Notes: generated by a model not told the origin, from the letters alone. A stretch of 64,000 nt of DNA from Chimonanthus salicifolius (GCA_013350335.1 CM023532.1:95911064-95975063), one strand, 5' to 3'. Shown: positions 33,975 to 46,080, counted from the stretch's first letter. Numbers and translations are program-made.

Positions 33975-35487
33975 TGTAACACTCTGGAATTTCAAAGTTA
34001 TCAGTTTATATGAAAATATTCATATTTACGGAATTGCCATTGCGATAAAAATTGATTTGAATTTAAATGGGTCAATGGCTCAATGAAGACCCAAAGGATG
34101 ATAGTTGGTTTACAAAACAAATAAATGGGTAAGATAAATTTAAACGGGTCAAGAAGCATATTTGGGTCAAATTTGGATAAATGGGTCAAAATGGCTAGAT
34201 GGGACCCAATGGGTCGTGTGAATGGCATGATTAATCATGGATTGAGTTCAAGCTTATTTAATTTAAGTCTATTAATTATTTGAGTTTGGTTGAGTTGAAA
34301 TGAATGGTTGGTTAAGTTGAGTTGAATTTATTAGTTAAGTTAAATTAAATGAATGAGTTAGGTTGGGTGAGTTGATTAAAGGAGTTGAATGAATATGTAT
34401 TCTTAAATGAGTAAGATGTAGAGATAGAAGGATTGTAGGCTGATTCAAATTCAAACACTAAAAACGTTGGCTGCATGGGAAACTTATGTGCATGTAACTC
34501 CCACCCAAGTTAAGAATGGAAATGACGTTACATGGAGTTACATGGGTGAGAATTGAGTTTTCAAATCATTGTGCACATTGAAGATGGTATAGGGTTTATG
34601 CCTTGCTGGGGTCTCCAAAAGACAGCCAATGCATGGAGTAATGGTTCATGCATGTAACTCCAAGGTTGGAGAATAAAATAGGTAGCTGATTGGAGGAGTT
34701 ACACACAAAAGATTACAGCATTTTAAATTCAAATTATGTAATAAATCAATGGGAATATCAATGTGCTTTCACACTTGGAGGTGGGGAGTTTTATTCCCAT
34801 GATAGAACTCCCACATGGGACGTTGATGAGGGCTGAATGGAGCTGCTGTTTGTGGAGTTACACATAGGAATGGTGGCTGTTACATAGGCCAAAACATGGA
34901 GGCAAACAATGGAGAATGGTGCAGCACATGGGAGTTACATCTCAATATGAAACTCCCATGTGAGAACCTAAGAAAAGGGGGGGGGTTACACTAGTCCAAC
35001 TGCAAGGGACGTTGGCTGCTTGGGGTGTTTCATTTCATAGATGAAACCCCCAAGTAACATAAAGAACCTTGATTGAAGAGAGAGGGAGTTACACAAGGAT
35101 TAACCTTGGGGCTGTTTTTGGTCAAGCAAAGGATTGTCATTGTTACTCTCTCTATCTCTCTATCCCTCTATCACTCATAGACGTCCTCTACCTTTCTAAA
35201 CCAAGAGCAGCAGCTGGTTGTTTGTTTTTCAATTAGTTTTGGGTAATACTTTCATCTAGACAAAAATCAGCAAAAGGATTTTGGCAACAAGGATAGCAAT
35301 TTTATTCAAGACCAAAGTTCACTTTCTCTCTTTCTCTCCCTCTTAAGTCCTTGTCACCTGGCTGAATTATCTCAAGGAGCTTGCATCAAGATCAGTCTCA
35401 GCCCAAAGAACAGTAAGAGAGAAGGAGAAGTCAAGGAGATAAAGGGTCAAAGAAGGAGTCAAAAGAACCGAAGGAGACGCGGTATTA

Positions 35488-35496
35488 GTAAGTGCA
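35488..35496 (+). promoter_or_regulatory. Candidate 5' splice site in TEK-A 5' LTR
   Basis: GGTATTA|GTAAGTGCA at the conserved position between CT-rich leader and first palindrome. Confidence 0.45.
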
Positions 35497-35612
35497 TTTT
35501 TGAACCCTTGTTTAAAAGATTGGATAAGAAAATGAGATTTGGCCATTGTATGGCCAGATCCATCAATGGTTCAGATTTAGAATTATGATGTTTAAAATGA
35601 TAAAATATGGAC

Positions 35613-36815
35613 CATAGGGTTCGGCCCCATTGGATGGCCGAACCCCATGGAAAAACTCGGTGGATTCTATGGTATTTGAAAGTCAAAAATCCATATTTTG
35701 GAGTGAGGATTTTAAAAGATTTTTATATGGAATTAAGCTTGCTGTTTTGGAGTGGATATGACATGACTGAACCATATTTATCTTATGTTAATTTACTGAT
35801 TAATTTCATAGATAAATATGGGTGGATTTCCATTAAGAGAACCATAGGGTTCGGCCATGTGTATGGCCGAACCCCATGGACTGATTTAGATGATTTTAAG
35901 TGTGTATTTTAAAAAGGTAAAAACATAAATAAGGAAGTTATTTTGGACATAGATGAATGATTAAGAAAATCAAAACCAAAGGACATAGGGTTCGGCCACC
36001 ATGGAGGGCCGAACCCCATGCAAATAAAGGTATGGTTGTGATGTATTTGAAACATGTAAGCCATGAAATATGTGGACTGTTTTGGGTTATTATTTAAGAT
36101 TCAAATACATGCTTTGGAAAGGGTTAAAAGCATGGATCTGTATGACAAAGGACTGAAGTTAATATGGTTTAAAACAGTGGTCCAAAACTGATGAAATGGA
36201 TCATTTGGATCGGCCATTTTGGATTGCCTAATTTCATGAATTAATATGGTCATTTGGGACAAGTAGATGAACTGATTTAGATGGTGTTTAAGAGGTATAA
36301 TGGCAGCAATAGTATATTGATTTCGTATGTTTAAATAACATCAAACACATGTTTTAGAAGACCAAAACATGGACATAGGGATCGGCCACCTTGGATGGCC
36401 GAACCCCATGTAAGTATTTGGTTGTTTGGGTTGGCTTTCAAAAAGATGGGAATCACATCAATTATGGATTTAGTATTAAGGTGATGATGGAAAATAGGAT
36501 TAGAATCTTTAGGGTGAGGCTCGGCCATGTTATGTGGCCGAACCCCACCAATTGTCATGTAATGGACTTTGTTGTCTAAATTAGGCAAAAGATAGTATAA
36601 TGGCATTATGGTAAATAAGGGTGAAAAGATGAAAAGATCAAAAGAATGGACTTATGAACCCAAAACCTAAGGTAGTAAGATTCGGCCATGTAGTATGGCC
36701 GAACCCTACCAAGTATCATTTGAAAAGTTTGGGATACTTAGATGGTATAAAGTAAATAAAAGATTTATCAAGTTTACATGTGTGAGGTTCGGCCATGGGG
36801 TATGGCCGAACCCCA
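35613..36815 (+). repeat. Palindrome array in TEK-A 5' LTR
   Basis: Seven palindromes plus a decayed one near 36207. The first four have CAT/ATG flanks; those at 36514 and 36782 have GTG/CAC flanks. The same set is in the 3' LTR at 43712-44914. Confidence 0.9.
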
Positions 36816-37109
36816 CAAAGTGGATGTTTGGGATTTAAATCAAAATAGAATCATATGGTCAAATGATTAACTTGCTGCCATGTATATAGGGTATTCGGAT
36901 TTCTAGAACGGTGTACAAAGTCGTGATCGAAAGACGGTTCAAAGGAAGGGTTGAACAAAGTAAAAATATTGTAGGTTTCCTACCTTGTTGTAACCACACC
37001 ACTTATTCGCTGTTTTATGTTTATTTGAACAAGTTATTTGAATCATATGTTATATTTACAAATGGCATGTTGCATAGACATCTCATGCATAGCATGGGAT
37101 GATGGGGAA

Positions 37110-37262
37110 GTAACCGGAGGCCACACTCCGTCGGGGCGTCCGAAAGACCATTGTGGGGTACCCTGATGATGAGAATCCCATCAGGAGGAATCCGGAGGCC
37201 ACACTCCGTCGGGGCGTCCGAAAGACCACTGTGGGTTACCTTGACGATGAGAATCCCGTCAA
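37110..37262 (+). repeat. About 80-bp tandem hairpin repeat, 2 units
   Basis: Two copies of CCGGAGGCCACACTCCGTC followed by CGTCCGAAAGACCA and a CCTGATGATGAGAATCCCATCAGG-type stem-loop. Duplicated in the 3' LTR at 45209-45361. Confidence 0.85.
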
Positions 37263-37859
37263 GTGATGGCTATGTTGAATGGTGATGGGTGGGACTCATT
37301 ACATGTTCATTTCATACATAGCACATTTTTATAGAATTTGTTACACTTGCATAACTATTATACTATTTGCATGATTTTGACTAACCATGTGGTAGCCCTA
37401 TTCGGAAACACTACTGGGCGCGTTGATCTAACGCCCTATCTATATCTTTAGTGGATGATGCAGGGAAAGGAAAGAACGTGATTGGAGAAGAGGACCAAGT
37501 ACGAAAACTTGGGCGATTTGAATGATTGCAATGGACTATGAATGGATTATTTATGGATGATTTATTTGGAACAATGTAATTTGTTAAATTAGATGTTGGC
37601 ATGTAATAATGTAGTTAATTAGATGCTATGGTTTGTTTACGTTGGATGTTTGGATTAAACGATTAGTTAAGATCGGTTAGTGATTTTGGAAAATAAATAA
37701 GGTACTTTGCTATCTAAAAATGGAAATTGGATTAATCATAGGTTCTATTATAACCTCAGTTAGATCTAGACTAAGTTAATTCCGCTAAGTAAATATGTAC
37801 CATGTGCGGTTCAGTTTTATGGACTTAGTTCATACGCACATGGGCTTGGCCAGTTAAGG

Positions 37860-37881
37860 GTCGGATTTAGAGATCCGAACT
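37860..37881 (+). promoter_or_regulatory. U5 hairpin with compensatory changes (TEK-A copy)
   Basis: Stem TCGGAT/ATCCGA just before CTTAACTCGCGTCGTGAC. Other LTRs have TTCAGACT/AGTCTGAA, CGGACTT/AAGTCCG or CGGGCTT/AAGCTCG in the same slot. Confidence 0.6.
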
Positions 37882-37983
37882 TAACTCGCGTCGTGACACT
37901 CCGCCCCGATCACTTGTTTATTATTATTATAAAAAAAAAAATAAACTCTGAATATTAGAGTGAAAAGGGCGGGGTGTTACAGT

Positions 37984-37995
37984 TGGTATCAGAGC
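37984..37995 (+). other. Primer binding site, TEK-A
   Basis: TGGTATCAGAGC, two bases after the LTR end; complementary to the 3' end of plant initiator tRNA-Met. Confidence 0.95.
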
Positions 37996-38386
37996 GAAAC
38001 GGGAAGTTGAATCTTCCGAAGTAAGATTAAGACGGTTTCATGTCTCACTGACGGATAAGAATCCCAACTGACCGACTCTTCGGAGTCCGCTGACTGGGGG
38101 CCGGATTAATTTACTTCGTGGACTCAGACTGAACAAATCAATCTGAGAACAACAGTGAAAGATAGCAAAAGTACATTATTGTAATTCATCTATCAAACGT
38201 AGCAACATAGGATATACATTCCCCAATACTTCCCCATTGAGAAAAACAAACATAGGGAATTTAGAGACTCTCCCCTCAAAAACAAATAGAAAAATCAAGT
38301 TTGCTTATTTGGAAATCTCCCCAAAATTGTGAAAAATACAAACTATATGAGGAAACTAAGTCAATAATGTTTTATGACTTAGGGAA
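37996..38386 (+). other. TEK-A leader (5' UTR)
   Basis: Non-coding. It holds the conserved block GTCTCACTGACGGATAAGAA, the hairpin GACTC-TTCG-GAGTC (38074-38087), GGGGCCGGATTAATTTACTT, degenerate TTTGG/CCAAA stem-loops (38219-38335), and AAACTAAGTCAATAATGTTT just before gag, also present before gag in TEK-B and TEK-C. Confidence 0.7.
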
Positions 38387-41300
38387 ATGGCTCCAAAGAA
38401 AAAGATCCCTCAGAATCAGAAAGGGAAGGAAAAGGTGTTGCAAATCACGCAACATGAGAAAGTGTTATCTCAACACGAAAAATCTGTGCATGAGAAGGAG
38501 CCATCTGTACATGAGAAAGAGGTAACCCAACCTGATGGGGAGCGATCTGTTCATGAAAAGTCTCACAACGCGGAAGAATCACAGCACTCATGGAGGGAAG
38601 AAAAGGGGAGTGAGAATGCATCACAGAAAGAGGGAGAAGGGAACAGTGGTGTACATATACCACATGTGCCACCTGAACTTCAAGGCTTAGTTCAAGCAGT
38701 GGTAACCTCAGTACTCCAGCAACATATGAATGGGAGTGAAAGTTCCAGGGATGCCAGTGATCGTAGTATGGCACGAGAATTTCAACAACAGCGTCCTCCC
38801 TACTTCAAAGGGAAAGAGGGGGCTGTCGGAGCTGAGCATTGGCTGAAGAAGATCACCCAGATCTTAAAATTACTTAAGATCTCGAGTCATGCTGACAGGA
38901 TTTTACTGGCTACTTCACAATTGATAGAAGATGCCGGTAAATGGTGGGAGGTGGTGGAGAAGCAGAGGGAACTCATACCAGCTAGGGAGAGGACGGCCAT
39001 GACATGGAATGAGTTTTCAGCAACCTTTCTGGAACATTACTTTCCGGAGGAGGAGAAGGAGCGACAGACGGAACTTTTTCTGTCCTTGGTACAGGGCTCT
39101 ATGACGGTGGCAGAGTATCACCGTGAATTTCTCAGTTTATCCATTTATGCATTCTATATGGTGGACACAGAACTTCGTAAAGCAAGAAAGTTTGAGAGGG
39201 GTCTACGGCCGAACATCAGGGCCAAAGTGACCATATTTAAGTGCACCACATTGGCTGAGGTGGTCAGCAAGGCCACAATAGCAGAAAAGGAGGTGAATGC
39301 AACAGTACGATTTGACAATCGTCGAGCTCCAAGTGGGAGGGGTGGGTTTCAGCCCAACAAGAGGTTCCGTCCGAACTTCAGTAGACCCTCACCATCTACT
39401 GGGTCCGCGGGGAGCTTTCGTCCCAACCAGCCCTCCCCATCTGCATCAGTCACCCAGTCATTCAAAGGGGTGAACAACTGTTTTCACTGTAACCAGCCGG
39501 GTCACTTCAAGAGAGACTGTCCAAAGCTCAATAGGCTCTCATATTCCAGAGGATCTTTCCGTCCACCAGCTAGGCCAGCTAACTCCCGAGGAGGCAGGAC
39601 ATATAATCAGGCGGGACGGGCGCCTACTCCTACCGGATCTGGACGACTATTTGCTCTGGAACCTCCTGAGGATGTGGATCATTCTGTGATTCAAGGTATG
39701 GCCGTTGTCAATAGTTCTTATGCTTATGCATTGTTTGATTCTGGAGCATCGCACTCTTTTATATCTGCATCCTTTATAACTGCTACTGGAACACTAGTAC
39801 AAAAGCTGTCCACCACACTCACAGTAGTATCCCCTGTCGGAGACACGTCTTTGGGACTCATATGCACGGCCATAGATACAGAACTCGCTGGACTCAGATT
39901 TGAGTTCAATTATTTGGTACTCGACATGACTGAGTACGATATTATATTTGGCATGGACTGGTTGGCTAGTTATGAAGCCAATATTGATTGTTATCGCCGA
40001 AGAGTGACATTTTGGTCACCCGAGGGAAAGCAGTATATAGTTCGTGCCGACAAGCAAAGCAGATTGCAGGAAGGGTTGCATCACTTGGTGTTGAACAATA
40101 TTGTCATCAACAAAGCACCAGTCACTGAACTTCCAGCAATTGTGAAAGAATTTGTTGATGTTTTTCCAAAAGAACTTCCTGGTATACCGCCTATGAGGGA
40201 GCTCAATTTTGAGATCAAGCTATATCCTGGTACCTCACCAGTGTCTCTACCCCATTATCGAATGGCACCAGCAGAAATGTCCGAGTTGAAGAAGCAGCTT
40301 GATGAATTACTCAGACTGGGTTGCATTCGGAACAGCACATCGTCATGGGGAGCTCCAGTGTTGTTCGTGAAAAAGAAGGATGGTTCACTTAGAATGTGTG
40401 TGGACTACCGGAAGTTAAATCAGCTAACTGTCCGGAACAAGTATCCTCTACCCAGGATCGATGATTTATTCGATCAGTTGAGGGGATCCAGTCATTTTTC
40501 CAAGATTGATCTGATGTCCGGTTATCATCAAATCCGGGTCAAAGAGGAAGACATCGAGAAAACGGCTTTCAGAACACGGTATGGACTATTTGAATTTGTA
40601 GTCATGCCATTTGGGCTTACCAACGCACCGGCTGTGTTCATGGACTTAATGAACAGAATATTCCGTCCATATTTGGATCGGTTTGTTATAGTGTTCATTG
40701 ACGATATCCTGATCTATTCCAAGAGTCAGGAGGATCATGCTGAGCATCTTCGAATAGTATTGAACACCTTGAGGCAGAACCAGTTGTATGCCAAAGCAAG
40801 CAAATGCGAATTTTGGCTACCTGAGGTCAAATTCTTAGGGCATGTTATAACAGCAGATGGTATAGCCGTTGATCCGGCTAAGGTGGCAGCAGTAAGTGAG
40901 TGGAAAGCACCAAAGAATGTCACTGAAATCCGTAGTTTTCTGGGTTTGGCTGGATATTATAGGAAGTTTACCATGGACTTTGTGACGGGGTTGCCGAGGT
41001 CCTCGAAGGGCAATGACGCTATATGGGTTGTGGTAGACCGATTGACCAAGTCCGCGCATTTTATTCCTATTAAGATGACGGATTCATCAGAGACATTGGG
41101 TCGGAGATATATCAAAGACATCATCAGACTACATGGTATCCCACAGACTATAGTGTCTGATAGAGATGGCCGATTTACCGGCAGGGTATGGCAGAGTATG
41201 CAGTCGGCCATGGGAACCGATCTACTTATTAGTACAGCATTCCATCCACAGACCGATGGACAATCGGAAAGAACAATACAAACGTTGGAGGACATGTTGA

Positions 41301-42013
41301 GGGCATGCATGCTAGACTTCAAAGGTGGATGGGAGGATCATTTGCCATTGGTGGAATTTTCTTATAACAATAGTTACCAGGCAAGTCTCCGGATGGCACC
41401 ATTCGAAGCTTTGTATGGTAGACCATGCAGGTCACCAGTGTGTTGGACCGAGGTCGGCGAACCTGCACTGATAGGACCTGAGTTGGTTGCAGAAACTACT
41501 GCACAGATCCAGTTGATACGTCAACATTTGTTGACTGCACAGAGTCGGCAAAAGAGTTATGCGGATAAAAGGAGGAGGTTTCTCGAATTTGAAGTGGGAG
41601 ACATGGTATTCTTGAAGGTCTCGCCACGAAAAGGGCACATGAGATTTGGGAAGAAAGGAAAATTGTCGCCAAGATATGTGGGACCGTTTTCAATTATCAG
41701 AAGGATGGGAGATGTAGCCTATCAGTTGGCACTTCCTTCGCAATTGGCGTCTCTACATGATGTGTTCCATGTGTCGATGCTGAGGAAGTACAACCCTGAT
41801 CCATCTCATGTTTTGAATGTGCAAGATATAGATGTGCAAAGCGACGTCACTTATGTCGAGAAGCCGGTTGGAATATTGGAAAGTGAGCAAAGGGTGTTGC
41901 GTAACCGAGCGATTCAGTTCGTCAAGGTGGTATGGGATCGACATGGTGTGGAGGAAGCCACTTGGGAATTAGAATCGGAGATGAGAACATCTCACCCTGA
42001 ATTGTTTGTGTGA
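38387..42013 (+). CDS. gag-pol: Gag-Pol polyprotein with in-frame loss of RNase H and integrase zinc domain
   Basis: 1208 codons, no stop. Order: Gag with repeated HEK motifs near residues 20-60 and a retrotransposon Gag core around 100-270; knuckle [14 protein letters not shown] at 365-378; aspartic protease DSGA at 451-454; reverse transcriptase with YRKLN and FIDD (D772-D773). At about residue 863 the RT sequence [10 protein letters not shown] runs straight into integrase [12 protein letters not shown]. Integrase catalytic D864, D925 and E961 (D,D-35-E) are present. A Tekay-type chromodomain-like tail with EEATWELE ends the protein. Compared with TEK-C about 335 codons are absent: RT end, RNase H and the integrase HHCC domain. 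ATGGACTT flanks the missing segment in TEK-C, so the deletion joined short direct repeats. Start: first ATG after the conserved pre-gag block, giving MAPKKK (MPPKRR in TEK-C). Confidence 0.93.
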   Translation: MAPKKKIPQNQKGKEKVLQITQHEKVLSQHEKSVHEKEPSVHEKEVTQPDGERSVHEKSHNAEESQHSWREEKGSENASQKEGEGNSGVHIPHVPPELQGLVQAVVTSVLQQHMNGSESSRDASDRSMAREFQQQRPPYFKGKEGAVGAEHWLKKITQILKLLKISSHADRILLATSQLIEDAGKWWEVVEKQRELIPARERTAMTWNEFSATFLEHYFPEEEKERQTELFLSLVQGSMTVAEYHREFLSLSIYAFYMVDTELRKARKFERGLRPNIRAKVTIFKCTTLAEVVSKATIAEKEVNATVRFDNRRAPSGRGGFQPNKRFRPNFSRPSPSTGSAGSFRPNQPSPSASVTQSFKGVNNCFHCNQPGHFKRDCPKLNRLSYSRGSFRPPARPANSRGGRTYNQAGRAPTPTGSGRLFALEPPEDVDHSVIQGMAVVNSSYAYALFDSGASHSFISASFITATGTLVQKLSTTLTVVSPVGDTSLGLICTAIDTELAGLRFEFNYLVLDMTEYDIIFGMDWLASYEANIDCYRRRVTFWSPEGKQYIVRADKQSRLQEGLHHLVLNNIVINKAPVTELPAIVKEFVDVFPKELPGIPPMRELNFEIKLYPGTSPVSLPHYRMAPAEMSELKKQLDELLRLGCIRNSTSSWGAPVLFVKKKDGSLRMCVDYRKLNQLTVRNKYPLPRIDDLFDQLRGSSHFSKIDLMSGYHQIRVKEEDIEKTAFRTRYGLFEFVVMPFGLTNAPAVFMDLMNRIFRPYLDRFVIVFIDDILIYSKSQEDHAEHLRIVLNTLRQNQLYAKASKCEFWLPEVKFLGHVITADGIAVDPAKVAAVSEWKAPKNVTEIRSFLGLAGYYRKFTMDFVTGLPRSSKGNDAIWVVVDRLTKSAHFIPIKMTDSSETLGRRYIKDIIRLHGIPQTIVSDRDGRFTGRVWQSMQSAMGTDLLISTAFHPQTDGQSERTIQTLEDMLRACMLDFKGGWEDHLPLVEFSYNNSYQASLRMAPFEALYGRPCRSPVCWTEVGEPALIGPELVAETTAQIQLIRQHLLTAQSRQKSYADKRRRFLEFEVGDMVFLKVSPRKGHMRFGKKGKLSPRYVGPFSIIRRMGDVAYQLALPSQLASLHDVFHVSMLRKYNPDPSHVLNVQDIDVQSDVTYVEKPVGILESEQRVLRNRAIQFVKVVWDRHGVEEATWELESEMRTSHPELFV

Positions 42014-42057
42014 TTTACTTTGAAATCCTACTTCATTCGATTTTCGGGACGAAAATT

Positions 42058-42070
42058 ATAAAAAGATTAT
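42058..42070 (+). other. TEK-A purine-rich tract
   Basis: ATAAAAAGATTAT shortly before the 3' LTR. Less G-rich than the AAAAGAGGATT tract of TEK-C and TEK-D. Confidence 0.5.
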
Positions 42071-42075
42071 TGTAT

Positions 42076-45000
42076 TGTAACACTCTGGAATTTCAAAGTT
42101 ATCAGTTTATATGAAAATATTCATATTTACGGAATTGCCATTGCGATAAAAATTGATTTGAATTTAAATGGGTCAATGGCTCAATGAAGACCCAAAGGAT
42201 GATAGTTGGTTTACAAAACAAATAAATGGGTAAGATAAATTTAAACGGGTCAAGAAGCATATTTGGGTCAAATTTGGATAAATGGGTCAAAATGGCTAGA
42301 TGGGACCCAATGGGTCGTGTGAATGGCATGATTAATCATGGATTGAGTTCAAGCTTATTTAATTTAAGTCTATTAATTATTTGAGTTTGGTTGAGTTGAA
42401 ATGAATGGTTGGTTAAGTTGAGTTGAATTTATTAGTTAAGTTAAATTAAATGAATGAGTTAGGTTGGGTGAGTTGATTAAAGGAGTTGAATGAATATGTA
42501 TTCTTAAATGAGTAAGATGTAGAGATAGAAGGATTGTAGGCTGATTCAAATTCAAACACTAAAAACGTTGGCTGCATGGGAAACTTATGTGCATGTAACT
42601 CCCACCCAAGTTAAGAATGGAAATGACGTTACATGGAGTTACATGGGTGAGAATTGAGTTTTCAAATCATTGTGCACATTGAAGATGGTATAGGGTTTAT
42701 GCCTTGCTGGGGTCTCCAAAAGACAGCCAATGCATGGAGTAATGGTTCATGCATGTAACTCCAAGGTTGGAGAATAAAATAGGTAGCTGATTGGAGGAGT
42801 TACACACAAAAGATTACAGCATTTTAAATTCAAATTATGTAATAAATCAATGGGAATATCAATGTGCTTTCACACTTGGAGGTGGGGAGTTTTATTCCCA
42901 TGATAGAACTCCCACATGGGACGTTGATGAGGGCTGAATGGAGCTGCTGTTTGTGGAGTTACACATAGGAATGGTGGCTGTTACATAGGCCAAAACATGG
43001 AGGCAAACAATGGAGAATGGTGCAGCACATGGGAGTTACATCTCAATATGAAACTCCCATGTGAGAACCTAAGAAAAGGGGGGGGGTTACACTAGTCCAA
43101 CTGCAAGGGACGTTGGCTGCTTGGGGTGTTTCATTTCATAGATGAAACCCCCAAGTAACATAAAGAACCTTGATTGAAGAGAGGGAGTTACACAAGGATT
43201 AACCTTGGGGCTGTTTTTGGTCAAGCAAAGGATTGTCATTGTTACTCTCTCTATCTCTCTATCCCTCTATCACTCATAGACGTCCTCTACCTTTCTAAAC
43301 CAAGAGCAGCAGCTGGTTGTTTGTTTTTCAATTAGTTTTGGGTAATACTTTCATCTAGACAAAAATCAGCAAAAGGATTTTGGCAACAAGGATAGCAATT
43401 TTATTCAAGACCAAAGTTCACTTTCTCTCTTTCTCTCCCTCTTAAGTCCTTGTCACCTGGCTGAATTATCTCAAGGAGCTTGCATCAAGATCAGTCTCAG
43501 CCCAAAGAACAGTAAGAGAGAAGGAGAAGTCAAGGAGATAAAGGGTCAAAGAAGGAGTCAAAAGAACCGAAGGAGACGCGGTATTAGTAAGTGCATTTTT
43601 GAACCCTTGTTTAAAAGATTGGATAAGAAAATGAGATTTGGCCATTGTATGGCCAGATCCATCAATGGTTCAGATTTAGAATTATGATGTTTAAAATGAT
43701 AAAATATGGACCATAGGGTTCGGCCCCATTGGATGGCCGAACCCCATGGAAAAACTCGGTGGATTCTATGGTATTTGAAAGTCAAAAATCCATATTTTGG
43801 AGTGAGGATTTTAAAAGATTTTTATATGGAATTAAGCTTGCTGTTTTGGAGTGGATATGACATGACTGAACCATATTTATCTTATGTTAATTTACTGATT
43901 AATTTCATAGATAAATATGGGTGGATTTCCATTAAGAGAACCATAGGGTTCGGCCATGTGTATGGCCGAACCCCATGGACTGATTTAGATGATTTTAAGT
44001 GTGTATTTTAAAAAGGTAAAAACATAAATAAGGAAGTTATTTTGGACATAGATGAATGATTAAGAAAATCAAAACCAAAGGACATAGGGTTCGGCCACCA
44101 TGGAGGGCCGAACCCCATGCAAATAAAGGTATGGTTGTGATGTATTTGAAACATGTAAGCCATGAAATATGTGGACTGTTTTGGGTTATTATTTAAGATT
44201 CAAATACATGCTTTGGAAAGGGTTAAAAGCATGGATCTGTATGACAAAGGACTGAAGTTAATATGGTTTAAAACAGTGGTCCAAAACTGATGAAATGGAT
44301 CATTTGGATCGGCCATTTTGGATTGCCTAATTTCATGAATTAATATGGTCATTTGGGACAAGTAGATGAACTGATTTAGATGGTGTTTAAGAGGTATAAT
44401 GGCAGCAATAGTATATTGATTTCGTATGTTTAAATAACATCAAACACATGTTTTAGAAGACCAAAACATGGACATAGGGATCGGCCACCTTGGATGGCCG
44501 AACCCCATGTAAGTATTTGGTTGTTTGGGTTGGCTTTCAAAAAGATGGGAATCACATCAATTATGGATTTAGTATTAAGGTGATGATGGAAAATAGGATT
44601 AGAATCTTTAGGGTGAGGCTCGGCCATGTTATGTGGCCGAACCCCACCAATTGTCATGTAATGGACTTTGTTGTCTAAATTAGGCAAAAGATAGTATAAT
44701 GGCATTATGGTAAATAAGGGTGAAAAGATGAAAAGATCAAAAGAATGGACTTATGAACCCAAAACCTAAGGTAGTAAGATTCGGCCATGTAGTATGGCCG
44801 AACCCTACCAAGTATCATTTGAAAAGTTTGGGATACTTAGATGGTATAAAGTAAATAAAAGATTTATCAAGTTTACATGTGTGAGGTTCGGCCATGGGGT
44901 ATGGCCGAACCCCACAAAGTGGATGTTTGGGATTTAAATCAAAATAGAATCATATGGTCAAATGATTAACTTGCTGCCATGTATATAGGGTATTCGGATT

Positions 45001-46080
45001 TCTAGAACGGTGTACAAAGTCGTGATCGAAAGACGGTTCAAAGGAAGGGTTGAACAAAGTAAAAATATTGTAGGTTTCCTACCTTGTTGTAACCACACCA
45101 CTTATTCGCTGTTTTATGTTTATTTGAACAAGTTATTTGAATCATATGTTATATTTACAAATGGCATGTTGCATAGACATCTCATGCATAGCATGGGATG
45201 ATGGGGAAGTAACCGGAGGCCACACTCCGTCGGGGCGTCCGAAAGACCATTGTGGGGTACCCTGATGATGAGAATCCCATCAGGAGGAATCCGGAGGCCA
45301 CACTCCGTCGGGGCGTCCGAAAGACCACTGTGGGTTACCTTGACGATGAGAATCCCGTCAAGTGATGGCTATGTTGAATGGTGATGGGTGGGACTCATTA
45401 CATGTTCATTTCATACATAGCACATTTTTATAGAATTTGTTACACTTGCATAACTATTATACTATTTGCATGATTTTGACTAACCATGTGGTAGCCCTAT
45501 TCGGAAACACTACTGGGCGCGTTGATCTAACGCCCTATCTATATCTTTAGTGGATGATGCAGGGAAAGGAAAGAACGTGATTGGAGAAGAGGACCAAGTA
45601 CGAAAACTTGGGCGATTTGAATGATTGCAATGGACTATGAATGGATTATTTATGGATGATTTATTTGGAACAATGTAATTTGTTAAATTAGATGTTGGCA
45701 TGTAATAATGTAGTTAATTAGATGCTATGGTTTGTTTACGTTGGATGTTTGGATTAAACGATTAGTTAAGATCGGTTAGTGATTTTGGAAAATAAATAAG
45801 GTACTTTGCTATCTAAAAATGGAAATTGGATTAATCATAGGTTCTATTATAACCTCAGTTAGATCTAGACTAAGTTAATTCCGCTAAGTAAATATGTACC
45901 ATGTGCGGTTCAGTTTTATGGACTTAGTTCATACGCACATGGGCTTGGCCAGTTAAGGGTCGGATTTAGAGATCCGAACTTAACTCGCGTCGTGACACTC
46001 CGCCCCGATCACTTGTTTATTATTATTATAAAAAAAAAAATAAACTCTGAATATTAGAGTGAAAAGGGCGGGGTGTTACA
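42076..46080 (+). repeat. TEK-A 3' LTR
   Basis: 4005 bp, essentially identical to 33975-37981 apart from a 2-bp indel. Donor-like site at 43587-43595, palindromes 43712-44914. Followed by target duplication TCTAA. Confidence 0.95.
43587..43595 (+). promoter_or_regulatory. Candidate 5' splice site in TEK-A 3' LTR
   Basis: Copy of 35488-35496. Confidence 0.4.

Larger units (their letters stand above)
33975..37981 (+). repeat. TEK-A 5' LTR
   Basis: TGTAACACTCTGG to GGCGGGGTGTTACA. The U3 has inverted GGAGTT/AACTCC and TTTCATNNNATGAAA motifs. A CTCTCTCTATCTCTC tract near 35143 precedes the donor-like site. Palindromes follow near 35613, 35843, 35984, 36374, 36514, 36675 and 36782, then GATCG core near 36923, GTAGG hairpin near 36971, an about 80-bp tandem pair (37110-37262), GGGCG hairpin (37415-37435), U5 hairpin (37860-37881) and A tract. 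Confidence 0.95.
33975..46080 (+). mobile_element. TEK-A: complete, very young Tekay-type element with internally deleted pol
   Basis: 12106 bp with intact ends, 5-bp duplications, LTRs of 4007 and 4005 bp, primer site, leader, one long gag-pol ORF and purine-rich tract. By eye the LTRs differ only by a 2-bp AG indel (GAAGAGAGAGGG near 35085 against GAAGAGAGGG near 43180), so insertion was very recent. It has no ORF0. RNase H and the integrase N-terminus are missing, so autonomous movement is doubtful. Confidence 0.95.

Noticed and set aside
36331..36606. ORFs across palindromes (also 35607-35912, 16544-16729, 17393-17590, 32973-33257)
   Set aside because: Repeated GFGHTPWPNP or VRPYTMAEP-type peptides are just translations of the palindrome arms.
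38445..38774. Antisense ORFs within gag-pol (also 40957-41322, 51083-51430, 53662-54000 and others)
   Set aside because: Shadows of the sense coding frame.
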